Of a DNA stretch of 64,000 nucleotides, positions 9,701 through 24,700 are shown piece after piece. The translations under genes and the position numbers were made by a program. The notes beneath the pieces were generated by a model. It saw only the letters and a list, made by a program, of their open reading frames with translations. It ran no database searches and was not told where the DNA came from. This DNA comes from Gammaproteobacteria bacterium. Its GTDB lineage: Bacteria; Pseudomonadota; Gammaproteobacteria; Enterobacterales; Kangiellaceae. The DNA is taken from positions 1-64,000 of the forward strand of contig JABXHY010000061.1 of assembly GCA_013373375.1 (NCBI GenBank), read 5' to 3'. Numbering within the stretch: position 1 is the first letter of the stretch; each line of letters begins with the position of its first letter.

Positions 9701-12700
9701 AACATAAGCACCATTTCTTACTTTTAAACTTTCAAATGTATGAACACCTACCAATCGATTACCAACAACATTAGATAAATCAACGGTCGAATCAATAACT
9801 AAAGAGTCATACGAATTTGACACTACTTCATACAATGGTGAGTTAAGGTCATCAGCATTTAAAATTAAATGAAGTCCTTGTAATCCATGCCCTTGCATAA
9901 GATCTGTTTCTCTCCAGTTTGAATTGGTAACTCTAATTCTCCAACGATTTGAAGTACCAATTCGCTCAACAGAAACAATTTCATGCTCACCGATGCTTCG
10001 AATTGGTGTTAGTGGTTCTTCATTCAAAGCACCACCAGAGTTATCTATGACTAAAGAACCATAAGGCAACGACTTGTTTCGAGTGTAAATTGTCCCTGCA
10101 CCACTTGGGTTATCATCAAAATAGCGTCCATAAGAAGAATAGGTTCCAGCAAAAGTATCAACATTACTGAGCACGCTGATACGTCCGCCACCGCCTTGAC
10201 CATTTGCTTGCAATGACCCAGTGCCAGAAAAAGCATCAACATCAATATGAATACTTCCACCGGATCCGTTACCATTCGCCAATATTTGTCCATCAATCAA
10301 AGCAGAATTAGCCAGTAAACTGAATACACCACCGCCACCACTCTTTCCAGGGAACTGAGCATGGTCATAGCGTCCGTATTGACAGTCGCCAAATGCACCG
10401 ACGTTGATTCCCGCATGACATGCATCGCGATCACGCCAACTGCTTAATTCACCTTTATTTGAGAGATCAATTTGAGCATTTGCACCTAACGCAAAACTGC
10501 CCGAAACTTCCAGGTTAATCGAGTGAATGATATCAGAACTGTTTACATCGCTATTGCCTTCTAAAGGATCAGCTGCACGCATAACTGCACTATCTGTGAG
10601 GCTTACATTACCTTCAACAAATACAGTACCTGTTGTTGCAAATATAAGTTCGGCGTCACCCGCTAAATTGATATCGCCTTGAACCACAATGTTGTCACCT
10701 GACACCGTTCGACTCTCACCAGCCGACATTGTGATCGCATCAATTAGTTGCTTTCCGTTAAATGTAAAGCCAGGTTGATTTTCGATGAAATAATTAATCA
10801 GTGCAGTCGAGCTTTCAGACAACTTAATAGCGCTGGTCCCATCAATGGAAGAGCTAGCCAGATCATTAATAACCACTCGATCATCGGCAAAATCGACATG
10901 TGCACCATTAAGAACATTGAGTGTTTCAAAAATATGAACACCTATCATCGTATTGCCGATGAACGCATCAAGAGGAGTCGAAGACTCTACGGTTAATGAC
11001 TCTGATGTATTCGAAATAATTCGGAATGTATCATCAATGTCATCATTCGCATTGAGATCAACTCTTAATCCTGCAAGTGCACCTTCTTCCCAACGATACT
11101 TAGCAATATTGCTATTTACCGTCAATGAATAAGAACCTGTTGCATTTGAATTGTCATCGTTTATTGGGGGAAAGTCGCTATCCCATTCACTTTCACCGTT
11201 TCCTAAATCATAGTAGCTAACAGGCTCAGAAGTCACAGCTAAAATGTAATCCCCCGCCGGCAGCTCGATACTCATCAGCGCAGGCTTAGTTTTGAAGTTA
11301 TTTTGCGCAACAAGATTGAGAGATCTTTTCGACTCTTCACTATCCCACCGAGGAGGCCCATCATCGTGCCCGGACCAGATATAAAGCCAAGGGTCAAGTC
11401 CGTAGCCGTAATCTTTGAATAGGTAAACATAAGGCGTAATGCCCATGCCAGTTGCATCGATTTCAACCACCTGTTGTTGTTCAATTGTAAAGTTGTGTTG
11501 ACCGACTCGCTGTTCCTCTTCTTCTCCGATAACGCCAGACTCTTCAATGTTAATTTGCCCAACATTTATGACTTCTAACTCAGGTTCTACTAACCAGGTA
11601 CCATCACCTAAATCAGTTACTGCGGAGATAGCTTTTAGGCCAACGCTTTGAATTGGCGTAAGTCCTAATGAGTCTTTATTGCCATTGTTATCGATTGTCA
11701 AATGACCAAACTCAGAGTCATTTGTTTTATGGAATATGGTCCCAGCACCAGAGTTAAGACCACCAGAATGAGCAATTGTATTTGCTGTAGTGATGCTTCC
11801 AGTAAATCCAGTTTTGTCATCGACATAGAGGCTGATTCTACCGCCACCACCAGCGACGTAATAATTATCTTCGTCAGTATCACCTCGCGCTTCTATTACA
11901 CCAGAACCACTCAGTAAAGCAGTTTCAATATGGATACCACCCCCAGCGCTTCCAGGCATCTGCCAACCATCACTGTAAGGACGACCATTTGCCAAAATCG
12001 AGCCGTGAAGTACTAGTTCTCCAGAGGTAAGAGATAAATTACCGCCACCGCTAACAGCGAAGCCCCAACCATCATCATAACCATCGCCGATACTAGCAGC
12101 ACCGGAGTATTGTGCTCGGCGATAACTGCCATAAACACAATCTCTCGGATCTTGCTGACCGGCTCCAACACCACCATGACAGGAAGCATTAGTTTCATTA
12201 CCGGTTGGCAAGCCGTATCGGTATGTACCGCCCTGAACATGAATAGTAGAATTTTCATCGACAGTTATTTTGCCTTCGACTGAGATATTAAACGATTCCT
12301 CAGGACAGTTTTCATAGCAGTCTGACGGATAAACATTCGCGTTAGTAATATCCAAATTGCCACCGACTGTGAGTTTCGAGAATAGAATAGTGCCTCCATT
12401 TATTACGACATTACCCAATACCTCAACACCTTGTTCAGTGTAGAACTCACCGCCATTAGTAATTAATAAGTCACCTTCAATAATAACTTTCTGAGCATAA
12501 ATAGCGGTGCTTGCTGACATGATAAAATCATTTTTAACACGTAACTCGCCGTCTGTTTCAAACTCACTGCCAATAGATTCGATACTGTTAGCGACTACAT
12601 TACCGGTGAAGGTTAAATATTCTTCTAACCAAACTGCATCGCCAAGCGCTGTTGCGCCTGTTACTTCGAGCATTACAGAATCCGCTGTCGATGCGAAATC

Positions 12701-15700
12701 AACTCTTAACTCAGCATTACCCTGACCATTCACCTGAAACCCAGTCGGTAATGGCTCTGCAATTGCCCAATCTGAACTTTGATATGTCAATGCAAAACGC
12801 GATGCATCGCTAACATTCACTTGATACGTTTGACCATTAACTACAACATCGGCAATCACAGTTGGCACAATCAAACCAGTATCATTGTTTGAATCGTACA
12901 AAATACTGTCTTCAACAATGTTAATGCTTACAACAGCAGACTCATCCAACGAATAACTGTTTTCGTTCACTGGATCTGAGCCGAACTGAATTTCTAAGTA
13001 ATCACTTAATCCATCGCCATCAGTATCGGCAAGAGTCGGATCACTGAAGTATTGATTCACTTCATCGCCATCACTTAAACCGTCGCCATCGCTGTCCGTG
13101 TTGTTTAGATCGGAGCCAAGTAATACTTCGGTCGCATTTGACAAGCCATCACCATCGTGATCTTCTTCTCCATCACTAACACCATTGCCGTCTGAGTCTG
13201 CTGCCGTTGGATCTAGCCCGATATCAAACTCTGTTCGGTTCGGAATACCATCACCATCAAAATCACCATCAGTCGACAAAATACCAAGAGAAATGGTGTT
13301 GGCAACTTTTAATGGTTGCTGTTGATAAGTACCCATTAAGGACACGACAACTTGCTCACCATCCGATAAATTCGAATCTGTAAACATAGGGACAGTGAAA
13401 GAACCTGTTGCAAAATCGAAATTGGTTCGCTGCTGATCTAACATAATGTTTCCATCTGTTAGCTCACTCAATGCCACACCGTCAGCAACATTTAGAGTTA
13501 AACTAGCAGTGGTTCCTTCCAGCACGTAATCCGACACTTGCTCAGGAATCGAAATTTGTGGCGAACATATCGACAACTCTTGCTCAAGCAATTGATCGCT
13601 CTCAGCAATACCTCGAATATTTGAGTCAACAGTGCTCACCTGATAACACTTATTCAAAGCAAAAGGCGTTTCTGGAACAAATTGCAATTGCTGTGACGTT
13701 TCAAGGTTGGTGTCACCTACAACAAGAGCTCCATCGAGTTCGACCAAAATAGATCGTGACTCACTTCCAGAAGAATCAACAGGCTCATTAAACTCTGCCA
13801 TTAAAGGGAAGTTAATAGTGTCGTGAACTTCTGCGAAATCGACAAACGAAATTGCCGGCAATCTTTTAACGAATGTCAAAGCATGCGTTTCCGTTATTGG
13901 CAAATCGGTACTTAGTTGAACCGGCTGAATAGCTCTTGGACCAGGCCCACTTGGAGGATTATCAATTGGTTCAACAAGCTGTATGCTGATCAGCACTTCT
14001 TCCGCAACAGAGTTAGTTACATCAAAAGTCGCTCGCCCCTTTATCATCTGAACTGAATCTACAGCGGTTTGACCGTTAATGCTTGCATTACCGGAAACAT
14101 TTAAAGTAATGCTAGACGAAGCATCCACTAATTGGTTTTGCTCGTTAATGTATTGTTCGACGCGATTAAAATAATAATCAACCAAAGTCAGAGAAACCGT
14201 TGCGACTTCTTCAACTTCAAGAGTATCGGCTCGGCCTAATGGATGATTCGACAACTGCTCTGTTTTAAATGCATAACCGTATGGATCATTCGCAATGACT
14301 TCAACAGGAATTTCCGTAACAACAAGTTTATCCGTTGTTAGGTTATTATCGTGATCGTAACGAACATCAATGCTGTCGATCGGCTCATAATCATTATCTA
14401 ATAATGACACTTGAATCGGATAGGTGCCTGATTTATTTGAAACCGATAGCGATACAACTGCTTCGCCACTATTCATAGTGATAATGACTGTTTCGCCGAT
14501 AACATTACCAGTCGAATCGTACACAGTTTCAATGATTTGATTCGCTGCAAATCCAAAATGGAAGCCAGGATCGTTGACGAATAACTCAACTTTCTGCTGG
14601 CTGTCTTTGATCACTAAGTTTTCAAATTCATCTTTCAAACTAAGGCTCAGCTCAGTCACTTCACTGGCTTTAACCGACTCAACGTAAGCGACATCTAAGT
14701 GCTTAGCAATTCCCGGGATTAACTCAACATCCAGTCGAGCACCTTCAAATTGATCGAGTAAACGAATCGATGAAGTATCCAAGTCAGCTGTTAAGATAAC
14801 GTCTCCGGGTACTGTGTAGCCGCTCCAAGTAAATGCAGCAAGTCCATCAGAGTTTGTTACCGTTGAAGTCAGCTCAAGTGAGCTTTCATTAGTAATAACG
14901 CCCCAGTTAATCGTTTGATTACTGACCGGACGACCAGCAGAATCAACCAATCGAACTTGATAGGTGCCAGGATTCGATAGATCAACGACTCGCTGATTAA
15001 TCGTAGAGTCACTTGCTGTATCGAAATACAACTCGTTCGGTAATTGTGTTAATTGAATTGCGAATTCATTGCCACGACTCGACTGTCCTAAGATGTCTGT
15101 GACTAAAACCTCATAATTAACTTGATCGTTTAGTACAGGAGAAAGTGGCAACGTTAGATTTTTCACTTCTCTATCACGACAAGTGTAAATACGGTTTCGA
15201 TAATCCACTTCTGATGAACATACCGTTATAACTTCAACTTGCTCATTAATCTGACGAACGATATCAAACGTAAGTTCTCGAGTTTCACCATCATCGGCAT
15301 TACTTAAATTCCTAAAGTAAGCTTGCGACGTGTTGCGATAGAAACCACTTGCTGGAGCATCGACGACAACATTATCAGCCACAGGCGCTTGGTCAACGAT
15401 CACCGAAACAGTATAGGTTTCCGTAACCGTTTGATTAAAGTCATCTGTTACCGAAACGATTAGAGATAAATCTTCACTCGCAGTCAAACGTGTTTGACGT
15501 CTGTCTCTTAACGAGAATCTGGATACCGCAGTGTTACCACTGCTTGATATATTGGCAATGTCAGACTGTTGTTGCCACTCGACTTTCACTTGTGATGGCT
15601 TAATATCGTCTGACACGGTCACAGCAACTTCAAATCCGCTTAGTTCTCGAACTGTCGCGGGATAGTCAACCGAAACGATTTGTGGGAATCCATCTTCTGT

Positions 15701-18700
15701 AATACTGACAGTCAAATTATCCGTAGATGGATTACCTGCTTTATCGTAAACCACAACTTCGTAATCATAACTTGCACCGTTCAATGGTAACGACTCAGTA
15801 AACTGCATTTGATTCGAATCAACAACTGCAGAAATTAGTTTTCCATCGCGACTTAATAACGCGTAATCCACTCCGCTGCCAGTATCACTCAGAGCAACAT
15901 TGACGACATAAGGTCGTTTTGCAGGATAGATATTGCTGCCTAACTCAATTCCATCAATGGATATTTCTGCGCGTGGTCGGAACGCATCGGAAATTCTAGT
16001 TATTGGCGCAGAAACAGATTCTGTCCAGTTACCATAAATATCAACGGCTCGAGCTTTAATGACACTTCCGCTATCACTACTGTCCATCGCATAAGTAGCG
16101 GTATATATCGGACCATAGTGCTTCTTAATTAAACTAAAGGGTCCTTGCGCAGAATCACCAATGTAAAACTCGACTTGCTGTACGGGTTGAGTAGAACCAC
16201 GAACCAAGGCTTCCATTTCAAGTGGACGGGGCTCATAGGAAATACTGTCGACTAACAAATCGATACTAAATGGATTTCCAGGCTGCTCTTCACTTTGTAA
16301 GAACAAACGTTTATCAGTTGTCAGATACTCATTCCCAAACACATCTACGATGCGCGCTTTAAAGCTAAATGCGGTACCGTTTTTCAGATTCGCCGGAATC
16401 AATAGCTCCGTTGTAAACGGCGCTTGTTCTGTTCGAGAAACAACCTTATCGTCAATTAAGTATTCAACTAAAACGACTCCTTCGCTGTTCGAAGGAGCAG
16501 CCTTAATGAATTCACCTTGTTGATAGATCTGTCCTATATTTGGCATAGCAAGGCTTGTGTCACTGGTTACCACCACTGAAGGAATTTGAAGTATCTCAAC
16601 TCCACGCGTGCCTTTTGCCAAAAGCATACGATCATAGTCAACCGATAGACTATTAATGTTGGTATCAGCCTGATAGAACTCCTGAGCCTGTTGCCAGTTG
16701 TCCATTGAGACAATATAAACAGTGTTACCTGCTGCATAGAAGACATTATGGCCTTCAACATCAATACCCTTAATATCCGACGTATTATTTACTAAACTTT
16801 CGACATCATTGCTCGACAAATCGAATCGGGATAAAACTGTGTCACTGGCAAAAATTAATTGATCGCCAGAAACGGCTAAGTGTTCAATACGTTCGCTTCC
16901 CTGGAATACCGGTTCAATTATCAAAGTAACCGGATCAATTGGTAATGAACCAAACGTAACTTTATATAAGTCACCGCTTGAGGTAGCAACGTAAACAGCG
17001 TCTTTATAAATCGTCAAAGCAGAAATTTCATCGCCTTGCGCTATAACGATATCATCTGATAATTGCTGACCAAGCTGACGAATATACAAACGATCTCCAA
17101 AGCTCGCAGCAATATATTTGTCGCTCAATGCAAACTCGGTGAATAACTGATCCCTCAATACTATTTCAGAACGGTTCAAGTTTTCGAAGTGCGATCGTTC
17201 AATTTGTTTGAAACTTTCATTTAATAAGTAAACATAATCGCCGTAAACTTTAACTTTCGATACTCGCGCTGTAAATCCAGGCGCTGGAAATACTTGGGTT
17301 GTTACTGGCGAAACGTTCAAGTCAAAATTAACACTTCCAAAACTTTCATAGGCGCCAATGGCAAGCCCGTTATCCAGTGCTGCATCACCTGCAAACCCAA
17401 TAACATTGCTTTGTTGGTACAAAGTAATAAAGCGATCGTTCACTCTTTCGATATTAATGACCGTACCATTCGGCAACCAAAGCTCACCATTAATAATAAC
17501 CGCTTGTTCGAAATCGTTACCAATCGACAATTCAAATAGGCCAATCTGCTTTGGCACTCGATTATTACGGATATCGATCAAACTAAGTGTTTGAGAATCA
17601 CGATTAAGACCAATGATATAACCTGATACTGGGATAAGTTTATCAAAGTGAGTAAACATTTTTTCAGAATCAATTCGTGAGCTTTGAATCGATGCTAATC
17701 GTTCACTCTCTGTTGAAACATATAATCTATTGCTAACCGCTTTTAATGACGTAATTCCAGTTAGATTATCGATTTTTCGAGTCTGCTCAAAAGACATTGA
17801 GTAGTACTTGATAAATTCTGTACCAGCAATGACAAAAGTATCATTTTGTACGTCAACAGCTAGCACTTCACTCGACTCAGTCCAGTTACGAATCAAGACA
17901 AGTTCGTTTCCAGTCACTTCAAAACCTAGCAACCTACCGGTTGTAGTTTTTGCCAACAATCGATTATTAATGTAGGTTAACTGTTCCAAGTGATAGTTGG
18001 ATGGCGACGTAGCCAATACAGAAAAGTTATCATTAATATCAATGAATTGTATTCCTATTCCTTCAAGCGCTACCAATAGACGGTCATGAATATAAGTCAT
18101 TGCAGTGACATCGGCATCGAAACGATGCAATACATTACCTGCTGCGTCAAATAGTTGATCACCGCGCGACAACCAAAGAGAATTTGCCGTTACCAATGAC
18201 TGTTCAAAAGGCGTAACGGAACGGCTTTCATTAAACGCAAATGGCTTAATAACTTTTGATTGCTTTTCAACGGTTCTCGAGTTACCAAAACCATCGTCGA
18301 CCGTTGCTTTAAGCATCAAGCTCTCGACTGCAGGAACTTGTAAGCTAACAGATTCAACACCTGATGCCAGTAAATTTCCTGCTTCATCAATCACCTCCAA
18401 CGAGGAACTTCCACCCGATGGTATTTCTGAAGTAATTTCAATATTAAGAATACTGTTTTCAACAACTTGGTTATTGATACCAGACACAGTTAATGCCAGT
18501 TGTTGATAAATTGGAATGACACGAATGCCTACAGTTTGCTCGCTAAAGAAATAACGGTCAGAGAAATAACCTCTTACTCTAAGAGTGTAATTGTCTTGCT
18601 GACTCAAAGCAGCGAGTCTGAAGGTTAATTCACCCGATTGTTGATCGCTACGTTGTTGTGCGACAACATTTTGATTGAAGTCTAGCAAACTTACTTCTGC

Positions 18701-21700
18701 AAATTTGAAGCTGTCATTTGTGAAGTTTTCAATCAAGTACTTGACAGACACTTCATCACCTTCAACAAACTGTTGATTATTAAGAGGTGAAATAATTGTT
18801 GAGTCTAATTGCTCAGCGAAATTGTCTACTAACGTAATATTAATAGTCTCAGCAGTTGCCTGATTAACAACAAAATCCCAGGAAGTTGCATTTTCATCAT
18901 CGAGCGTTAACCAATTGGAAGCTGTGATAGTGCCCGTTAGCAAGTCATTAGCAACACCCATATGGTTAATAGTTAAATCACTCACACGCGCGTCACTGGT
19001 AAACTTAATAGATGCAGGTATAACAGCACCTTTGGTTAAACTTGCCATATCTTGAGGTAACGTTGATTCAATGTCCGTTACTACTAAGCGATCAACAATG
19101 AAGGTTTGGCTCGAACGCGAGGTATTACTTTTAACAATATGTACCGTTATCTCGTTATCAAGTGTGGCTGAACGTAAAATAGATAGTGTCGCTTGATCAA
19201 TATTACTTAATTCAGATGCCACCAAATTATTGCTACTGTCAGTCACATAAACTTGCGATAGTGAGTCTGTAATATTCGAAGGAAGGTCAGTAATTGTCCA
19301 TCCAAATGGTGTATCAACAATAGTTGCATTTAGTGATATCGCTTCGCTCGTAGCACTGCGTAATTGTCGCTGCGCAGATCTTGAACTGCTCCAAATGTAT
19401 CCAGAACTATCCAACGCGAGCGATTGATTACCACGATTAACGATGGCAACTATTTCTTCTTTATCAAATCCAATCCACACTCGACCCAATTTAGAAGAAT
19501 TAACTTTAGTCCATAACAATTTGCCATCAAGTATTGAGTCGACAAAATCAAAGCCAAAATCATACTCAGCAACAGACGCAATACTGTTATCGCTCAACAA
19601 TTGATATACCACAGTCGAGTCAGATTCACTTACGATCAATCGATCGTGAGATGCTGCGAATGAAGACACTAGCATTTGCGGATAAGTTGCGATTGTTTCA
19701 ATGCGTAACTCATCAACATCAACACTCAACATTTCCATGCCGCCAATTGTCGCAACAAAGACGCGATTCTCAATCGTTTCGATTTGTGTGATAGGGTCAT
19801 TAAATGCATGGCCAATCAGTGCAACCAATGACTGCTCAGTGATCTTGTAACCGGATACGAGCTGTCCAAACTGCATAAAGATTGTATTACCATGAACTCC
19901 TAAAACATCACCAAGAACAGGCTGCTTGATAAGCTCTACCAAAGCACCATTTTTAATTGCCCAAACAATTAACTGATGATTACCTTGGTTTTCAATTTGA
20001 GCGACCAAGTGAGTTCCAGAGAATTCGATAAACTTAACTTTTCCATTCGCATTTTCAAATAGCACCTGTCCATCGACTTCAATTTTGTAACCATCTTGAA
20101 GGTGATTTAAAGTATTTAACACCCGATCGTTAACAACATTTGGTATAACAACTGTTTTGTATAAGAACCAATTATCATTATTCGATTGGAACACTGTTTC
20201 AAACTGATCGGTTAACCAATTGACCTTATTCAGCTGCTTACTTTCGGTAACCGTGTTTTCCGATACATCACGTAAATTCGCGTCGACTGACACTACACCA
20301 GCATTTCCAGAAACATTAATGTGTTGTCTCAAGTCTTCCATTGGATAACTTGTGGTATCAACACCTGAGTCATTCACTGTGACATTGGAAAGTTCAGAAT
20401 AATCAACCATTTCAGCAGGCTTATCAGACTGAATCCAGAAACCCGTTCCTGTGAGTAGATTACTCGTTGGTAACGTTGTCACTGTAGGGCGCTCTTCTAT
20501 TCCATCATCTTGAAGTGAATTAATGAAGATTTTCGATTTTAATCCATCAGCGGTTTCAAACCGGACTTTTAACACAACCGTTTCGTCTGTGTCAGGAAGT
20601 TTAACCACTCGACTAATTCGAATTGGATCATCCTGTAATCGATTAACGACAACAGGAGCTGGATTGCGAGGATCGTTTTCGTCACCACCAATATCAATAA
20701 ACAGTTCCGCCTGGGTTACACTTTCCATCAAGAGCTCAAACTCGACAGGTTGACCTTCCCGGAAAGTTTCACCACCTTTTGGAGAAATAATGTCAACCTG
20801 AGGTTGACCTTCTGAACCATCCACTGATTTTAAAGTTAAGGTTTCAGATAATCCTACCAAGCCATTTAAGTCAGTAGCCCTGGCTTGAACAGTCACCTCA
20901 TCAAGAGTCGTCGGGGTAAATTCAAAGCGATTAATTTGCGCAAGTTCTTGCCATGTCGTACCGCTATCTAAAGTTACTTCAACTTTATCTATTCCATATT
21001 TATCAAACGACTGAATAAGAATATCAACTGGCTCATTGATGTTGATACTGTCGCCGTTTCTTGGAGAAACAATATCAACCGTAGGAGGCGTCGCATCGAG
21101 TAGCAATGGATAGGTATCCGTAAATGTTTTTTGATTGGTATACCCGTAATCAACTCGAATGGTAACTTCAATAAAGTCTGCTGGCGCAATTTCCGATAAA
21201 CGCGGATTCAAGTAAGAAATTTGAGCGATGCCTTCTGAACGACTCAGTAATGTATATTCTGCCTCAGTCCAGCGTCCAGCGACTTGCAAGTATACTTTTT
21301 TAACTAAATCTGAGTCACCAGTGATGTTGAATAAAATATCGCTACGCGTCAGTTCTTCGACGTCAGCTGGACTAGTATAAACATTAGAAATATCAATTTG
21401 AGGATCAACTACCGTTGCATCAAAACGCTGGGTCGCAAAATTACCGGCTTTATCCGTCACCTGGATAATAAGAGAAATAGCTGAGTAATTTTCTAAAATG
21501 GCAATAGAAGCAATATCGTTTCCAACAGCCGAAATGAAAGGACCAAAAGTAAGTCCGCCATCAACCGAGACTCGGTACCCAAATTTCAGATTACCTTCAT
21601 AGTTATCAATTGCGTTGGTTTCGAAACTATAGCTACGGCCACGCGTTAATTGGGTAGCCGGTGAAATTGTTGAGCTCTCTCCATCCAAACGTAAATCAAT

Positions 21701-24700
21701 ATTACGAGGTGATAAAATATCTTGAGCGATATATGTATGGGTCAATATTCCATCTTGAATGCGAATACCACCATTAAATGAATCGTTAACAGGTAGATTA
21801 CCCGCCAGATCACGTATATCCGAAATTGTGAATTGATAATGCGCGTTCTTGTCAATTGAGAAACCCGCTTTTAAACCTAATCGCAACTCATCATTGCTAA
21901 CAATTAATTCAAATCGTTCTGAAATATCGATATCAGAATTCGAAGAATAATCTTTAAAGGTTTTAATAACACTGAAACTGGTAGCCTGAATGGGTTCGTC
22001 AAACACAACCGACAATGGCTTAACCGAATTAAATGCTGAGCCATTTTGTGCATCTGGTTTCGTATCATCGATAACCGTCAATATTTGACTGGACCATATT
22101 TCTTCATTGGTTGCTTCTCGAATAATAACGACACGGTAAGCGCTGTTTTTACTTCTAGCAGGACTTACAAACTCTATCGATTGTGCTCGAATGTTGAAGT
22201 CAATTTTATTCGAGTTGTTGGGAACATAAGCATCTCCAACCTGCACCAGATGAACAGACAAGTTACCTTCAAATCCACCACCAGTGACCGTCACATGATC
22301 CTTACCACTGTCACTGATGTACTCATTACCTTGTGGATTATCGGAAACTACCGATGTAATTGATACCGCTTCGGCAACCAATAAGCTAGCAGGAAGAAAA
22401 TCATAATCCCCCGTTTGCTGCGCCAGTAAATTGTACAGGCCTGGCTGCGTAAATGATTGGCTAAAGGATATTTGAGTACCCGCATCGTTCACTGTAAACT
22501 CTGCAGACGCTATAACCTGGCTGCCTAAAGTGATTGATTCCACCGATTGCAAGCCGGAACCTTGAATCACGAAGTCAGTAGTTCGTCCAGTAATGGTATT
22601 GCTTGGATAGAGTCGTTCTAATGTAACGTCAGTCAGACCAAACAGTGTATCCGTACCGACAGATACGGGCAGATCAATCAATACTTCGCCGCCATCAATG
22701 ACTTGATTTGGTTGATTAAATAATTCGACAGAATAACGCTCACCCAGCAAATAACTATCACCATTAACAGCAAACTGAAGTTGGTTACCGAGTAATTGCG
22801 TGTAACCCGTCAGAGCTTGTCCTGAAGATTCAGGAATAATATTGAGCGCGACATCATCCCAACTTAAGCTGTCACCCATCACTTCTAATGCAAGTATGCT
22901 GTCTGCGGAACTGATCGACGTTGGAATCACAGCCGTAATATTGGCAAGAGGTATTTTCGAATTATAGTAAGCAGAACCAACCTTCCACTCGAGTAAATCA
23001 CTTCTAAATTCAATGTTAGTGAAGCTTGAAGTGGACGCCTGCTCAAAAGCTATTGAGCCAACAAAAATTGTTGATAACAAGGTTCCACTATTTTGATTAA
23101 TGTCATAAAGGCTAATATTCGAATCAGTTGCAACAACCGCAAGCTCTCCATTAATCGCAAAATCATTAATGGAAGGCGTTCCAATTGCCCGAGTCCATTG
23201 ACCAAAGAATTCTAAAGAAGAATCATTTGCTCTGTAATTGAATAGGCTAACTTGACGAGGTGAATACACCGCAAACTTACCCATTGAATAATCAAAATCA
23301 GCAACCGAGCTCATGTTGTGTGAAATTGAAAACTCAACATTCGCAGGATCTTTCAGATCTCGTACTTCTATTTCATTGCTAGTAAGAACAATTAGTTTAC
23401 GGTCATGAAGGATCGTTGATAAGTGATCAACAGACACTTCTGTAAAGTCTGCACCAAACACATTACCAATAAAGAGATTGTCAACGCCGGTTAAAACGAC
23501 CGTTCTGCCACGAGTGTTAACATTATTATAAGTGCGCTCGAGCCCATTAAATACTCGATTCACTAACTCTAAAGAATAAGGGTTCGAGTAATCATAAACC
23601 GCTAAATTACCTTTCGAATCGAGAACAGCTAAATATCCGTCAGCCGCTGATAACGCAGTAATAGATGACTCTAAAACGATTTCACTAATCCGAGTTGGGA
23701 CATCACTTGAACCAGTTTCGAATAGCTTGATTGCGTTTGCAGTTTTAACGAATAAATAATCGGCATCACGAGCTAAATGAGTGGCACCAGATAGCTGCTT
23801 TTGACTATCAAACTCAGCAGTAAGCTGATCATTGTTAGCCACATCAACACCTGAACTTCGGTTTGAAAGCGTAACATTAAGTTTACCGATGGTGTTTGAA
23901 GGCAATGGGAATACCAAGGTACGAGGACCAAGTAATTCCACCCTACTTACTGGCCTTCCATTAACAAGAACTTGAGTTAATGAACTGAATCCAGCACCTT
24001 CAATTCCGATCATCTCACCAGAGTTGAAGATGAATTGTTGGTTCGCTGGATAGATCTCCCCTGTGGAAAGATTATACTCACCGATACTGTCGATTCTTGG
24101 ATCAGCAATATAGTTAAATGATGCTGGCTCAAAAGCAGTCAGTGAAACATTGCTAACAGTTACACCAACTAACTTATTTTCACCCGGCGACTTAGCCAAA
24201 GCAGGAACTTTAACTTGTAAACGATTTGCATCGAGCAGTTCAATATTATTCGCGCTAACATTTTGCTCGCCAAATGCTACTGTGGATTCATTGTTAAAGC
24301 CATTCCCTAAAATAATGACTGTATCACCACCACGCCAGCTACCCTGACTTGGCTTAATAGAATTAATAGTCGGTTGTTCTTGGTTAGAAGCAATAAACCT
24401 GAAGGAATAATCTTGACCTAAACTTACTCCACTAAGATCGCGTAGTGCAGCGGAAACAACGACAACATAACGCTTACCAGCTTCAAAATTATTCAGCGGT
24501 CGGAACAAAATTCGCGTGCCATCGTTATTCGTTTGTTTCGATACAAAACCAGCAACTTTTGCACCATCTAAGGTAACTTCAACAAGTTGATCCGCTAATC
24601 GCGCAAACTGTTGATTGTCTACAATACGATTGAATTGAATTTCAATCGGTTGACCAAGTGGCAACACTGCTTCTGAGGCAGGAATAGTTTCTGTGATCAT

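Noticed and set aside
3758-12400. Glycine-rich C-terminus as RTX repeats of a type I secretion substrate
   Set aside because: The GG-rich segments do not follow the GGxGxDxUx nonapeptide, and the protein has a Sec signal peptide.
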